This document shows positions 45,410 to 56,533 of a stretch of DNA of 64,000 nucleotides, piece by piece. The position numbers and the translations under genes are program-made. The notes under the pieces are model-generated. The model saw only the letters and a program-made list of their open reading frames with translations, was not told the DNA's origin and ran no database searches. The stretch comes from Mesorhabditis belari (lineage: Eukaryota > Nematoda > Chromadorea > Rhabditida > Rhabditidae): positions 4,026,001-4,090,000 of the forward strand of contig CAUEEP010000736.1 in NCBI GenBank assembly GCA_958450365.1, given 5' to 3'. Within the stretch, counting starts at the first letter, position 1, and every line of letters begins with the position of its first letter.

Positions 45410-46449
45410 CAGGGTGTCCCATAATTATCGTGACGCGCATCTTAATACGTTTACCTGCTTTCTGTCTTTTTTTCTTCTTATAAATTCGATGATTTGATTG
45501 TTTAGGTATGAAGTCTAAGAAAGAGCTGCGTCCAGCTATTATTACTCTTCATTAAGGAAAAACACTCGCAGAGATATCTCGAATCTTGCAGGAAGAGAGA
45601 CAGAATGTTTTTCGTGCTCTGAAGCGTTTCAAAGAAACGGGCTTCAATGAAGATCGTAAAGGACGAGATTCACCAAAGACTGCCAACAATTCAACAAAAG
45701 ATTTTTGATTGGCTCAAAAGAAACCCCAACTCCTCGAAGAATTCAGTTCGAAAAATGGTCAAGTCAAGAAAAATCAAGCTTCATTGAAGATCGTAAAGGA
45801 TAAGCTCCACCAAAGACTGCCAACAATTCAACAAATCGTCGAAAGGTTTTGATTGACTTAAAAGGAACCCCAATTCCTCAAAGAATTCTGTTCGAAAAAT
45901 GGTCAAGTCTGTTGGTGTTGGAAAAACTTTGGTTCCCCAATTCCTCAAAACAGCCGGAATGAAAACCCGAAAAGGAATAAAAAGACATTTTCAACAAGAC
46001 GGTGCTCCATTTCACCAGGCTGTTGATACACAAGATTGGATCTCCAATAACTTCCCAAATTTCATCACCGTGGACATCAGTCAACAACGCCCAGGCGAAT
46101 GGCCATCAAACTCGCTCGATCTCAATCCCTTAGATTACTCAATATCGTCGATTCTTGAAAGCAAGGCATTTGCTAAAGCCCACAATTCAATTGACTCCTT
46201 GGAACGAGATTTAATCAAGGCATAGAACGAAATCTCTATCAGCACCATTGAAAAAGCCATTGATGATTTCCCAAAGCGCTTAAGAAAACGTATTAATGCT
46301 AATGTTGGCCATTTTGACTTCTAAATATTTTTTAAATCTTTTTACAATTGTTTTAAATCAAAAAAAGGTTGTTATTACTATTTGTTTTGACAAAATAAGA
46401 TCGATAAGCTTTTGTTGATATTTTGTCACCATAATTGTGGAAAACCCTG
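45410..46449 (+). mobile_element. maT-like transposon with decayed transposase
   Basis: The ends CAGGGTGTCCCATAATTATC and CCATAATTGTGGAAAACCCTG are inverted, with TA outside. The transposase is readable from about 45508 (KSKKELRPAIITL, then a stop) through SRILQEERQNVFRALKRF and, from 45899, RHFQQDGAPFHQAVDTQDW, WPSNSLDLNPLDY and FPKRLRKRINANVGHFDF. Stops, frameshifts and an internal tandem duplication of about 120 bp (about 45655-45780 against 45790-45905) make it inactive. DDxD-type blocks are kept. Confidence 0.8.
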
Positions 46450-46761
46450 TAGAGTTACAAGTTTGCAAGTAAGCCAAGTGCATCGTATTTGTTTCAAATG
46501 CTTTTACAGATCGTCTAGTTGTTATGCATTTTTGGCCATGTTTAGTGCAATTCTTAAAAGTTTTATTTGTTTATTTTAAGTTTAAGAATTTATAAACTTT
46601 AAAAACATTTAAAGAATCATGTGAAGATAGAAAAGAAATCGTATTTTATGACTAGCAATATGACGAGAAATGAGTCTTGAATCGAAAAATACAAAGTTAA
46701 ATTCTTACACGCAAAGTTGAATCAGAAAGACTGAATAAGTTGCTTTTTACAGATTTTTTAC

Positions 46762-47388
46762 TCAAGCAGTTCCGACGGTACACTTCTCTTTGCGTATATG
46801 TTCAACAAAGTCGGTCAACAGCACTGGCCAGGCTGCTTCATCATCGTAGTTTGACAGATTTGCGTCAACTTGTTCGAAAAATTCTAACACCAGATTCCAG
46901 ATATCGCTCTTGATTGCGTCAATCTGTTGAACACGCAAGAATGATATCCAAACATCGAGCAAAGCATAGCGATCTTCAAATAGAATCTTCCAATAAACGA
47001 TCGCCGTCTCGCAATCCATTTTCCGATGATGTTCGGGTTTTCCAAAAGTGTAAGTGAATCGATAAAGTGCCTTCAGTTTAGAGGTATCTTTCTCCAAAAT
47101 CCTTTCTTCTTTTTCAAGAACCATACGGAGATCATCAATTGACACCACCCGCAGAGCTACCAGGCCATCATTCCATTCATCGGCCGTAAATTCGCATTGA
47201 ATCTTTGCTTTCAAAAGCCAGGCAAGGATCAACACTTTACGATCGGTTGGCGCAAGTCCGAGATCCTCCAGTAATGCAAAGACCCCATGTGGTCCAATCC
47301 TGTCTGGTCCAAGGTTATCAGCTGGTTTGTTTGCATATCGCTCGAAGAGTTGGTGAACTGCGACAGTCACTGTCTTCGCATCATCCAT
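46762..47388 (-). CDS. DCUN1/DCN1-like neddylation co-factor
   Basis: Single-exon frame of 208 aa. DCUN1-family proteins bind cullins and the NEDD8 E2 enzyme and promote cullin neddylation, acting in the nucleus and cytosol. The whole length matches the PONY/DCUN1 domain: an EF-hand-like N-terminal part (GPHGVFALLEDLGLAPTDRK, VLILAWLLKAK, CEFTADEWNDGL at residues about 48-78) and the C-terminal helical part (LKALYRFTYTFGKP, DCETAIVYWKILFEDRYALL, VWISFLRV, IWNLVLEFFEQVDANLSNYD and AWPVLLTDFVEHI). There is no N-terminal UBA domain, as in several metazoan paralogues. The intact reading frame and conserved YD..AWPVL..FV block argue for function. Lack of introns in an intron-rich region hints at a retrocopy. 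The minus strand downstream is free of genes to 46450. Confidence 0.9.
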   Translation of the reverse strand: MDDAKTVTVAVHQLFERYANKPADNLGPDRIGPHGVFALLEDLGLAPTDRKVLILAWLLKAKIQCEFTADEWNDGLVALRVVSIDDLRMVLEKEERILEKDTSKLKALYRFTYTFGKPEHHRKMDCETAIVYWKILFEDRYALLDVWISFLRVQQIDAIKSDIWNLVLEFFEQVDANLSNYDDEAAWPVLLTDFVEHIRKEKCTVGTA

Positions 47389-47552
47389 GACATTTGACTC
47401 ATCAGTAGTGGATTGTTGAGCATTTTTTGACTTCTCTGCACGCCTATAACTTGAAGATATCTTTGTTTACGAGGACCAATATCAGTATCAAAGCTTTGTG
47501 TCAATATAAGTGTAAAAGCTCACAGGCCGCGATTAGTTTTAGTTTTATTTTA

Positions 47553-48248
47553 TTAGGTTGTAAACTAAGTCTTGACCTTTTCTTAGCTGGCTAATATCTC
47601 AGCGTAGGATCAGAATATTTGAATGTAATTTTGAACGGATTATTCTCAAAATCTTACAAGCTTAATGCCAAAATCATAAAGATATTCAGCGATTGGTGAT
47701 CAAGTTATAGCAAAAAGACTGGGCGAGAGCAATCTGTTACCTCTAATGTTAAATTCAAAAATACGAACACGTAAAGAAACAATCCAAATTCTGTTCTACT
47801 ACATTTAAAACCAGAATAATGTAGACAATTTCTAAAAAAGTTTCAAAACACTTAGCAAAGTTTATTTTATTTTTTAAGAAGGCTAAACTTTATCTAGCTG
47901 TCCGTTCCAATCGCTGAAAATTTAATTTTTCTATTTGACCAAAGCCTTAAGTTTTTACCAAATGAATTACACGACTCGAAACATTGATTTAAAAGGAATT
48001 GACCTGAATTTCTAACTAAACTTTCTAACTTACGTGAACTTATTTTGTATGGAAAAAGGCCAAAAAGGGGTAGTAGCACCATGTTTTTTCTTATAACTTG
48101 ATCACTAATCGCTGAATAACTTTATAATTTTAGCATTAAGCTTGAAAGCTTTTGAGAATAATCTGTTTAAAGTTCCATTTAAACATATTGATCCTATGCT
48201 GAGATATTAGCAATTTAAGAAAAGGTCAAGACTTAGTTTACAACCAAT
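47553..48248. mobile_element. Palindromic MITE of about 700 bp
   Basis: The left end TTAGGTTGTAAACTAAGTCT and TTGACCTTTTCTTA are answered by TAAGAAAAGGTCAAGACTTA and GTTTACAACCAA. Arms of about 200 bp (ATTCAGCGATTGGTGATCAA against TTGATCACTAATCGCTGAAT) flank a central region. TA lies at each border. Located 5' of the DCUN1-like gene. Confidence 0.75.
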
Positions 48249-48379
48249 AACTACGAATTGTTGAAATGTTACCTTTTTCTATGTCGAGCTCCCATGTTTT
48301 CTGCAAATCGAGTGAAGAATTGAGAAGTGTTCGATTTTCTGCTGAAATAAGTTTTTATATATATAAATAGTTTATTTAG

Positions 48380-50970
48380 AAAGAAATAAAGTGCGAAAAC
48401 GACATGAAAAACGTACCAGATAAAAGATCAAAAAGTCACTTAAAATGCAACGAAATAGCCCTTTTAAAATCAGACACAGTGGAGATCAAACGCAACTTGT
48501 CGGGAAGGGCCTTCCAAACTTTAATCACACGATTTACGAAAAAAGCTCTAGAGAATTTAGAGAAAGCAGATTCGGGATGCAAGATAAAAGAGCCACGCCT
48601 AGTCGCCAAAAGCCTAGAGTTTAGTCGAAAAAATTTTTTAAAAAGAGGGTTTTGATGTTTTCCTTTTATAATTTTAAAGCACTCAACCAAATCTATGATA
48701 AGACGGCGTTGTTCTAAGGTTTCAAGTGAGAAAAGTTTCAATCTATGTTTATATCTGACGGATGAGTAGTTAGCAAAATCAATTTTGAATAGTGCTATTC
48801 GAGTAAAGTTTTTCTGAACGTTTTCAATTTGATCGCTTAGGGATTTAGAAATAGGTGACCAAATTAAAGAAGCATACTCGAGGATCGGGCGAACGTTGAT
48901 AATAAAGCATTTCCTATATATATTAATATCTGGTATGCAAATAGATCTAAGAATTTTGCCCGCACAAAAGGACGCCTTCTTACATATTTTTTCTATGTGT
49001 GTAGAGAAATTTAGAGGAGGTGATATGTATACTCCTAAATCGCGAAGAGATTCATTGTTAGCTATGGACTTTATTGCGGCATCACCAATTTTAAGGGGGA
49101 CTTTTATTTTACCTGTCCTAAAATGAATAGATTTTGAGTGAGAAATTTTTAAACCCCAAATATTGGACCAAATTTCAACTGTGCTCAGATCTAGAAAGGA
49201 GCTACCCAAGTTTTTATTTATATCATTTAATGGAGTCTCAAAAATTAGCTTAGTATCGTCGGCATAGAGCCATATCTTGGAGAAATGTGAGGCTAGATTT
49301 AGATTAGGTAAATCATTGATGTAAATCGTAAAAAGTAGAGGTCCTAAAATGCTTCCTTGGGGCACTCCGCTAGTACAGGCATAGGAATCAGACATGCAAT
49401 TATTTACCGAGACTTTAAAAGAGCTATTTGTGAGCCAGGAGGTGATACATTTTATAACATTCGGACAAATTTTATACTTCTTAAGCTTATGAATCAGAAA
49501 GGAGTGAGGGACAGTATCAAAGGCTTTAGCATAGTCGAGAAAAATAGCATCAAGTTGCATTTTGTGGTTATTCTCTATAGCCCGGACAAAATCTCTAAGA
49601 TAAAAGCAATTGGTCAACTGTGGATTTGTTTTCCAAAAAGCCGAATTGTTGTTCGGATAAAAGATTGTTCATGTTTAGATGACTGATTATTTTATTATGA
49701 AGGATAATTTCAAAAAGTTTGGATAGGGGTGAGGTCAAGCTAATGGGTCGGTAGTTTGAGAAATGATTTTTAGGGGAAGATTTTGATAATGGTATAACGA
49801 AAGATTCTTTCCATTTGAGAGGGATTTCTCCATCGATCAAAATTCTGTTAAACATTTTGCAAATGTGATAACCTAGAATTCTGGAAAGACCCTTAACGAA
49901 AAATGGGGATATACCATCGGGGCTAACACTCCTTTTAGGTTTTAGTTTCATAAAGGCGTTTTCAATGTCTAAGAGTGTTATGAGGAAGCTTGGTTGGTCT
50001 GGGAAACTTTTAGTAATAACTAGATTTGGTGGGTTTATGGCCAATGGAACATTTAAAGGTTGAAAGGTTGAATGAAAGAATTGAGCAAAAAAATCACAAA
50101 TTTCCTTTGGTTCAGTTATAAGTTCATTTAGTTTATTTGGGTTTACAAAAGCTTTGGGCAAGTTTTTATGTTCTTTAGACTTGGAATTTATATAACTGAA
50201 AAAATGCTTAGAATTTTGTGATCTAATGGCGCGTCTTTCAAGATTTTGCTCGAATTTCTTGCAAAAACGGGATAGTTTTACTTGGGCATTTCTTATTGAA
50301 GGGTCATCTAAAGGATTCCCAGAAGAAGATGAGTTTAGGAAACAGTTTAGCCTAAGTTTAGCCCTAGCAATGTGTGAAGGACATCTATTGAAATTATGAG
50401 GACAACTTTGCTCAATGGATTTTAAGAAGAGACTTGTGAAAATGTCATAATCCGTGTTTAGATCATTATTGGTGTCATAAAAAGATGTAGAATTTAGTAT
50501 TGGATAAAAAGCTAACGCCGCCTTATCGAGATTTGCACAAAAATGAAAACACCTGGACTTCTTGTTGATAGGGGCGGGCTGGTTGATCAAAATTTTGAGG
50601 CTGATGGCGTTATGATCGGCTCCAGGAAGAGGCGCAAGTTTCTTGACATCCCGAATTCGTCTCCCATCATTTGCTATCACGACATCTAAAGTAAAGAGTG
50701 AGCGCAAGAAAGTAGGAAAACGATTGAAAATATGTAAACCGTTAAGAATCATAAAATCTTTAAGCATCAATGAAGGCCTGTGATACAAAGCGTATACGGG
50801 ATCGAATTTCTCCACGTGATTTCACAATTTAAATCGCCCAAGAGAATGTTGCAATCATATTCGTGAAAATGAAGAGCTAATAGGTTAAAAATAGACGCTG
50901 TGGCTGAAAATGAAATATCCGGGGGTCTATAAATTAAGAACAGGCGGAAAGAATAGGGATACACGAGTTT
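48380..50970 (-). mobile_element. 5'-truncated non-LTR retrotransposon
   Basis: Minus-strand element. The 5' part keeps the end of an endonuclease domain (NILLGDLNCEITW at about 50860, then after a frameshift the GADHNAIS block). It is followed by reverse transcriptase blocks (EIPLKWKESFVIPLSKSSPK, NYRPISLTSPLSKLFEIIL) to a second frameshift near 49605. The frame 49617-48436 then has FLDYAKAFDTVPH, GVPQGSILGPLLFTIYINDL and the catalytic LYADDTKLIF. A short A-rich tail lies near 48380. Layout (AP endonuclease plus RT, no RNase H) fits the jockey/CR1-like group. Two or more frameshifts make it dead. Confidence 0.85.
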
Positions 50971-51049
50971 GAGAATAATAGTGTTGAACAGAAAAATGGA
51001 CTTTATTTGATTAATGGAAGAAAAATGGACTTTAAACCTTCGTGATTTT

Positions 51050-51451
51050 CAAAAATGGGGGGTGGGACAAATGCGACCTTTTTTTTGCGCACCTGGACAT
51101 TTGCGCACCTTTTTTTTGCTGGAAAAGGTAGTAGAGCTTCGAAAATATATTCATATAAGGGAATCGTCTGCGTAGATTCCGAATTTCGACAAATCAGACC
51201 TCACTGACACGTCAAATTTGGGCTAAAATGCAAAAACTACGCAACTTAACGCTTTTCCGCAGTTTTTGCCTTTTAGCCCAAATTTGACGTGTCAGCGAGG
51301 TCTGATTTGTCGAAATTCGGAATCTACGCAGACGATTCCCTTATATGGAAATATTTTCGAAGCTCTACGACCTTTTCCAGCAAAAAAAAAGGTGCGCAAA
51401 TGTCCAGGTGCGCAAAAAAAAGGTCGCATTTGTCCCACCCCCCAAAAATGA
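51050..51451. mobile_element. 400-bp palindrome, GGGGTGGGACAAATGCGACC family
   Basis: Nearly perfect inverted arms (about 51050-51240 and 51255-51451): GGGGTGGGACAAATGCGACC, TGCGCACCTGGACATTTGCG and GGAATCGTCTGCGTAGATTC on the left with exact inverses on the right. The arms look younger than those of other foldbacks here. It sits immediately 5' of the truncated retrotransposon. A similar terminal layout occurs at 61995-62539. Confidence 0.8.
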
Positions 51452-51875
51452 TAAAAACCGAGCAGATTTGTGCAATAATTTCCAAAATCCTAATATTTAC
51501 CAGTTTTTAGGCTATTTAGGCTTTCAACACACCACCAGCATTTACAAGCCATTTAATTGACAATATACATATTTTCCTCTTCATTAGTTATAATCTTCTC
51601 TTTTTATGGGAGAAGCAGCTCCTCTATTTGAAAATACAATTTCATCAAATGCATCCTCAAATAAGATTATTTATAATAAGAAGTAGGAATTTCTAGAGTT
51701 TCATAACATTCTTTAATATTACTTACATAACATTCTTTAATATTTAATATTACTCACAAAAAATAGCCTTTTTAAAAATTTTCTGTAAAAACAAACGATC
51801 CTGTTCTATGGAAAAAAATACAAAAAATACAAAAAACAAAACGTTCTATGGAAACAATATAACTAAAACACAAAA

Positions 51876-52025
51876 ATGCAAAGAGAATCAGACTTTGAAA
51901 GACTGAAAAAACAGATGCCCAATTTAGCACTGATTTTTCTTCGGCTGGAGTACCCGTTTCAAATCAACAAAGTGCTCGTTCAAGGCTCAAAATCAGGATT
52001 TTTTTCGCCGGATATGGTCTACTAG
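51876..52025 (+). CDS. Short open frame, 49 aa, unassigned
   Basis: MQRESDFERLKKQMPNLALI then LRLEYPFQINKV to a TAG. Composition looks protein-like, but there is no homologue, signal or splice context. It is directly upstream of the piggyBac element. It may be an exon. Confidence 0.22.
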   Translation: MQRESDFERLKKQMPNLALIFLRLEYPFQINKVLVQGSKSGFFSPDMVY

Positions 52026-52150
52026 GAAGCTTCAGTCGAGACGATTTCTTTTCTTGAACTTCCACTGAGGAATTGAGAAATTTCGATGAGATTTCGATGA
52101 TATTTACTTGATCACCCGGGAAATCGACGTCTTGAGAGGTAGTTTGTTAA

Positions 52151-53133
52151 CCCATTCGAAACCGCAGCGTTTTTTCTTTTTTTTCGTCTGCGGACCAAGC
52201 CCTTTTTTGACATTTTTTCGCTGCAGCGGTCCGTTCCCGCGGTTTTTTTTGCTGACGTTTTTTTTAATATTATTTCTGATAATTTCTATATATCTAAGTT
52301 ATTCTTCTTTTAAATAGCGTTATGGATGACGAATTGAACGACTCTTTCAATAATTTATTTATTGACAGTGATTTGGAGTCTATTGGTGGATCAGATGATC
52401 GACTAATTCAACCAGAAGTATTTTCATCAAGTTCAAGCGAATCCGAGGAAGAGGATGACGATGCGTCCGAAACAGTTTATCGAGATGGTTGGAAAGATTT
52501 ACGAGAGTCTTCTACACCATTTATTTTTGATGAAGAACGAGTTGGATTTGATTTCAGTACTTTTCAAGATCCTATCGATTATTATTCTTATTTTATCGAC
52601 GACAATATTTTAGTAGGCGAATCTAATGAACATGGAAAAAGGAAAACAAACTGGCAGGATTTCGATGCAAAATCCTTCAAGCTCTTCTTGGCTCTGTATC
52701 TTCAAATGGGAATCGTCAAATTACCGAGGATTCGTGACTACTGGAGTAGAAGGCCTGGATCAGGAGGATTTTCCCACATTTCCCACATTATGTCAAGAGC
52801 AAAATTTGAATCTATTCTTCAAAACCTGCATTTTTGTGATACTGAACTGGATCCTGCAGGAGATCGGCTTTATAAGATTAGAGCTGTTATGGAACATTTC
52901 AATGCCAAATCAGAGGCTGCATTGATTCCGGGTAAACATGACACGTCTTTTTTGCCCACGTAATTTGTAGATCTGTTACAATTAGAATATACATGTAATG
53001 CTGAAAAACAGCAAAAAAAACCAATTAATTGAATGAAAATAGCTTTAATTAGCGCTGCAGCGAATAATCGCTGCAGCGGTCCGTTCCTGAGTTTTTGCTG
53101 CAGCGATTATTCGCTGCAGAAGTTTCGAATGGG
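52151..53133 (+). mobile_element. piggyBac element, internally deleted, with TTAA target sites
   Basis: 983 bp. Both ends are flanked by TTAA (52147-52150 and 53134-53137), the piggyBac signature. Terminal repeats CCCATTCGAAAC and GTTTCGAATGGG are inverted, and subterminal repeats (CTGCAGCGGTCCGTTCC, about 52222 and 53071) are present near both ends. The transposase frame is cut short. Intact ends suggest it was recently mobile with help from another copy. Confidence 0.88.
52322..52963 (+). CDS. Truncated piggyBac transposase (N-terminal half)
   Basis: 213-aa frame. The start MDDELNDSFNNLF is followed by an acidic Ser-rich stretch (SSSSSESEEEDDDASETV) typical of piggyBac N-termini, then the DDE_Tnp_1_7 start: FKLFLALYLQMGIVKLPRIR, DYWSRRPGSGG, FSHISHIMSRAKFESILQNL and HFCDTELDPAGDRLYKIRAV. 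Full-length relatives are about 500-600 aa; the catalytic Asp residues lie beyond the truncation. The stop follows shortly after GKHDTSF, so this is an internally deleted copy. Confidence 0.85.
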   Translation: MDDELNDSFNNLFIDSDLESIGGSDDRLIQPEVFSSSSSESEEEDDDASETVYRDGWKDLRESSTPFIFDEERVGFDFSTFQDPIDYYSYFIDDNILVGESNEHGKRKTNWQDFDAKSFKLFLALYLQMGIVKLPRIRDYWSRRPGSGGFSHISHIMSRAKFESILQNLHFCDTELDPAGDRLYKIRAVMEHFNAKSEAALIPGKHDTSFLPT

Positions 53134-53139
53134 TTAAAA

Positions 53140-53870
53140 AGCTTTTTCTAAAAACTTAAATCCTATTTTTTAGAAAAAGCTAAAAACAAAGAAAAAAAGC
53201 TAAAAGAATTGGTTGATTTGTGGGCAATTCTTGAGAGTTGAAAACTATTGAAACAATGAGAGGTTCTGCCGAGAGGTTGTCGCCTCTAAACTTTGAAGTG
53301 CTATAAAAAGTCTAACACTGTGTTTCTGAACTAAAACTTGACCATGACCGCAGAAATTAACTTGGAATTTCATATAAATATGAAATTAGGGGAATTGAAT
53401 AATTGGGCGACGAGTTACAGTCGAAAAACCGAGTTGCTATAATTGTGCCTAACTCTGTACGGTGTTTAGATTTGATCAAAGAAGAAGGCTCATTTCGCTC
53501 ATCGACCCAAATTTGCGTCTGTACCAAATAGAGATCAAATGATCTGCCAAACGGACATTAATCTTCAAATTTTTTTGCAGAGCTTGTCACCAACAAATGT
53601 TTTGTGTTGAACAAGGAAAAGAATGGCTAAGAATGATTTCTCAACCTCTATCAATCCCGAATCTCCAATTTTTCCTTCCATTTACACTAATTAGCAATTG
53701 TTTATTGAAGAAAATCTTAAAAAGCAAGAGCGTGGAATGGTATTGTCTAAACAAACCTAATGTTTTTGCAATAATAATTGCAATAGCACTCGGATCTCCT
53801 CACTAAGCAGATGTTTATCTTGAAGGTCAACTGGAGATAGATAGCCTGATCATAAAAGTATAGCTAAAGA
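53140..53870. other. Region with weak candidate exons only
   Basis: Between the piggyBac element and the orphan secreted gene. Short readings such as VPNSVRCLDLIKEEGSFRSS (about 53449) and, after a TTTTTTTGCAG acceptor, LVTNKCFVLNKEKNG plus stop (about 53583-53627) could belong to an unrecognised plus-strand gene, but I could not join them in phase. Confidence 0.25.
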
Positions 53871-55581
53871 ATGAAACTTTCAACTTTCAATTCCCTTGTC
53901 ACTCTTTCTTTTCTACTCTTTTCGACATCATGTCAAGTCCTTGGAGAAAATCTCACTCTAATCGAGAGAGGCCGTTTCGCGCAATTTCATGAGCTTCATC
54001 TAATCATTGTTTATGGAACAATGAACATAAAAGCAGAGATTCGAGTTAGTTTTAACATTTTCTTGTTTCCGATTAAACTACACCTCAGCTGCTTCATCCA
54101 ATCAGTTCAAAAACAAAACTCTTTCACTCATTAGGATGATCTCTGGGCTTTCGAACGTTACTCTCACATTTCCCGCATTCAATCGATTGGTCAGAAATTT
54201 GGAAAAGGATCAATTTTTGATATTCACCAAGTTTGCGAATCAAGATTTCAAGAACAAGATCTTATCGATTCGACATTTGTCATACACATGATGCCAAATA
54301 GTAGAAAGATTGGAATCTTCGGAACACTGCTCTATTCAAAGAATGGTATCTTGACATTGGCTCAAGATTATCATGGAGATATAGAAGTACTTTTTGAGTT
54401 TAGTTTTCAGCTTCAAAGTTTTTTTAGCGTAATCTGTGTATTGCCCCATTTTCTTATGATCACCGCGATGAGATACGATTCGGATGTCAAGTTCAGAGTC
54501 CAGAAAGGTAGCTAATGAAAAAATTTACAATAACTTTTTCAGTAAGATTTAACTTCTAGATAAAACAGTACTTAATGTTTTTCTTCCTTTAGCTCACTTC
54601 GTGGAAAATATTCAATCTACGCTTTTCCGAGGGTTCCCTATGACAATGAACAGATTATGGGATTTCAGGTTAAATTTCCTTATTATTTAAATGATTTGTC
54701 ATTATCTCATTCGTGAATTTAGTACGGTGACATGACTGTACTTATCCGTCAAAGAGGAAACACTTGTAGTTGGGTAAGTGCTGACAGCTGTAGCTGACAA
54801 AATGGAGTCACTCACTGACACTAAAGTTAGAAATGTTTTTGATGTTTTGTGTCATTTTAGCTTTGTTTTCTAATCAAGAAGCTATGTTCACAAAATTTTA
54901 CATAAAGATACATAAAGATTCAGAAATGCAAGCGTGATACCTATTTTGTGGATGTTCCATCAGCTGTTGACTTGCCGAGATTGGACATTGGTATTTGTCG
55001 ATTTGAAGATGACGAAAAGGTTGGACAATTTATTTCACTGTTACCATATTTTCTCTAATAGTAGTGCACCCCGCCGAGTCGAGTTGGTAACTATTTTACG
55101 GTTTCCAAGCTTTTTGCAGAAGCTCAACACTCTAATCCCTCGAAAGATCTCATCGTCAGCTACATTTTCCGACCCCACATCGATAGGTTTTGATAAGCGG
55201 TTCTCGAGATTTCGAGGAATTTAGGCGACGCTCAGAGTGCACTACTATTAGAGAAAGTACGGTATTTATGACTATACGTTTGTCACTTGATTAGCAACAG
55301 CACAGTTGGACACGCCAGTTCTTTTATGGGTTGTGGCTGGGAATACAAAACATCGTCGGCGCCGGGGTTCGAACCCGCGACCTCTCGCTTACCGGGCGAA
55401 CACTCTACCAAAGAACTTCACCAACTTCACCGACACGTGTCCTTTGCCGCCAGAATAGGGCCTTATGCTTTATTTTTAGACAATACCTGAGAATGCTCGA
55501 TGTATGGATACGAGTACTTCTGATGCAGAGATCGTGTTTCGATTAGGAGTTGAAACGAGACGGGTAGAATCCTCAAATTAA
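53871..55581 (+). CDS. Orphan secreted protein, seven exons
   Basis: Exons 53871-54044, 54135-54386, 54428-54507, 54593-54668, 54723-54773, 54924-55019 and 55480-55581 keep phase throughout and sum to 831 bp (276 aa). Residues 1-26 are a signal peptide (LSFLLFSTSCQVLG). The mature chain has FERYSHISRIQSIGQKFGKG, FVIHMMPNSRKIGIFGTLLY, NLCIAPFSYDHRDEIRFGCQ, YSIYAFPRVPYD, RQRGNTCSWKC and VDLPRLDIGICRF, with paired cysteines. No family is recognised. The last intron (460 bp) contains a MITE (55042-55264) and a tRNA-like gene (55425-55354); all others are 41-150 bp. An AATAAA lies about 140 bp downstream. The consistent phases make the model strong even without a homologue. Confidence 0.72.
55042..55264. 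mobile_element. MITE family TACCGTATTTTCTCTAATAG, copy 4
   Basis: 223 bp. The left end has one change (TACCATATTTTCTC) and the right end is AGAGAAAGTACGGTA. It lies in the last intron of the orphan secreted gene. Confidence 0.8.
55354..55425 (-). tRNA. tRNA-Thr(GGT)-like gene
   Basis: The minus-strand sequence folds as a full cloverleaf: acceptor GTTGGTG with CGCCGAC (seven pairs, two wobble), D arm with a 7-nt loop TTTGGTA, anticodon stem TTCGC with GCGAG, loop CCGGTAA, 5-nt variable loop, and T arm with loop TTCGAAC (outer T-stem pair G-G mismatched). The anticodon would be GGT (Thr). The C at position 33 and the rare anticodon are odd. It lies antisense inside an intron of the orphan secreted gene. 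It could be functional or a tRNA-derived repeat; the copy at 746-818 is more decayed. Confidence 0.5.
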
Positions 55582-55896
55582 CTAATTACTATGAAAAGCT
55601 TTAGCTCATTCTTCGAAGGGTGATCATTGAAAAGTGTGAGTGCAGAATATTTTAATATATGTCGCTTTCTGAGTGTCAACATCTGTAAAACGAAAGTACA
55701 ATCTTTGGCTAAAACAAATAAAGTTTAAAATTACAAACAAATTTACAAATCGCTTGAAATTGATTTGACAATTGATTTGGCTGCTCTGTGATTCTTTCTT
55801 GAGGTATCTTTTTTTCTTTTTGGGTGTGTTTTGAGTGGTGTCCTGGGTGATTATTGTGATCTTGTTTTGTCGCTATTCAACTGAATAAAGCATATA

Positions 55897-56290
55897 CAGT
55901 CATGCACAAAAGTCTTGTAACATCCAGTTTAGCAAATTTCAAAGTGTAATAACTTTTTTGCAAAGAGGCGAATTCCCAAACAGTTTTTGGTTTTCAGTTG
56001 TCAAAAACTTCTATTTTTATATGCAAGAAAAACTTTAGTGAAACGATTAACAAAAATTAAGAAAAACAAATAAAAACAAAAAACGGGCGTATTTTTGATG
56101 CTCAAAAGTCTTGTAAAAAACAAAAAAAACATAGAAATTACCAAATTTTTAATACTTCGTTGGTCCACCTTTGGCTTTGATGACTTCCTGGATTCGCTTT
56201 GGCATTGAATCAACTAAATCGCGTATCTCTTCCCAGAAATGCACACCGATTGTTGGCAAATTAGAGCTGGTAGAATGAGAGAATTTTTCC
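55897..56290 (-). mobile_element. Tc1 3' fragment
   Basis: The terminus ACAGTCATGCACAAAAGTCT starts near 55897. The minus strand encodes a Tc1 transposase C-terminus (EEIRDLVDSMPKRIQEVIKA then KGGPTKY and a stop at about 56154). Everything upstream of this is missing. Confidence 0.78.
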
Positions 56291-56533
56291 GTTGCTGATT
56301 TCATGAGTTTATACTAAATACAGTAAAATTACATGAGTAAAAGTGCTTAAAAGTGCTTTCTGTTAGCTTATTTTGAACCATAATTTGAACTATAAAGTTG
56401 TTGTTTTTTGAAACTCTGTAACTTTATTACCAATTTTTTTCATTTCTTTCATTTTCCATTGTTGTTCATCAATCCAAAACATTCTCAATTGCTAAAAATC
56501 AGCTTATTCTGGATTTTGTTCTCTTTTTTTATG

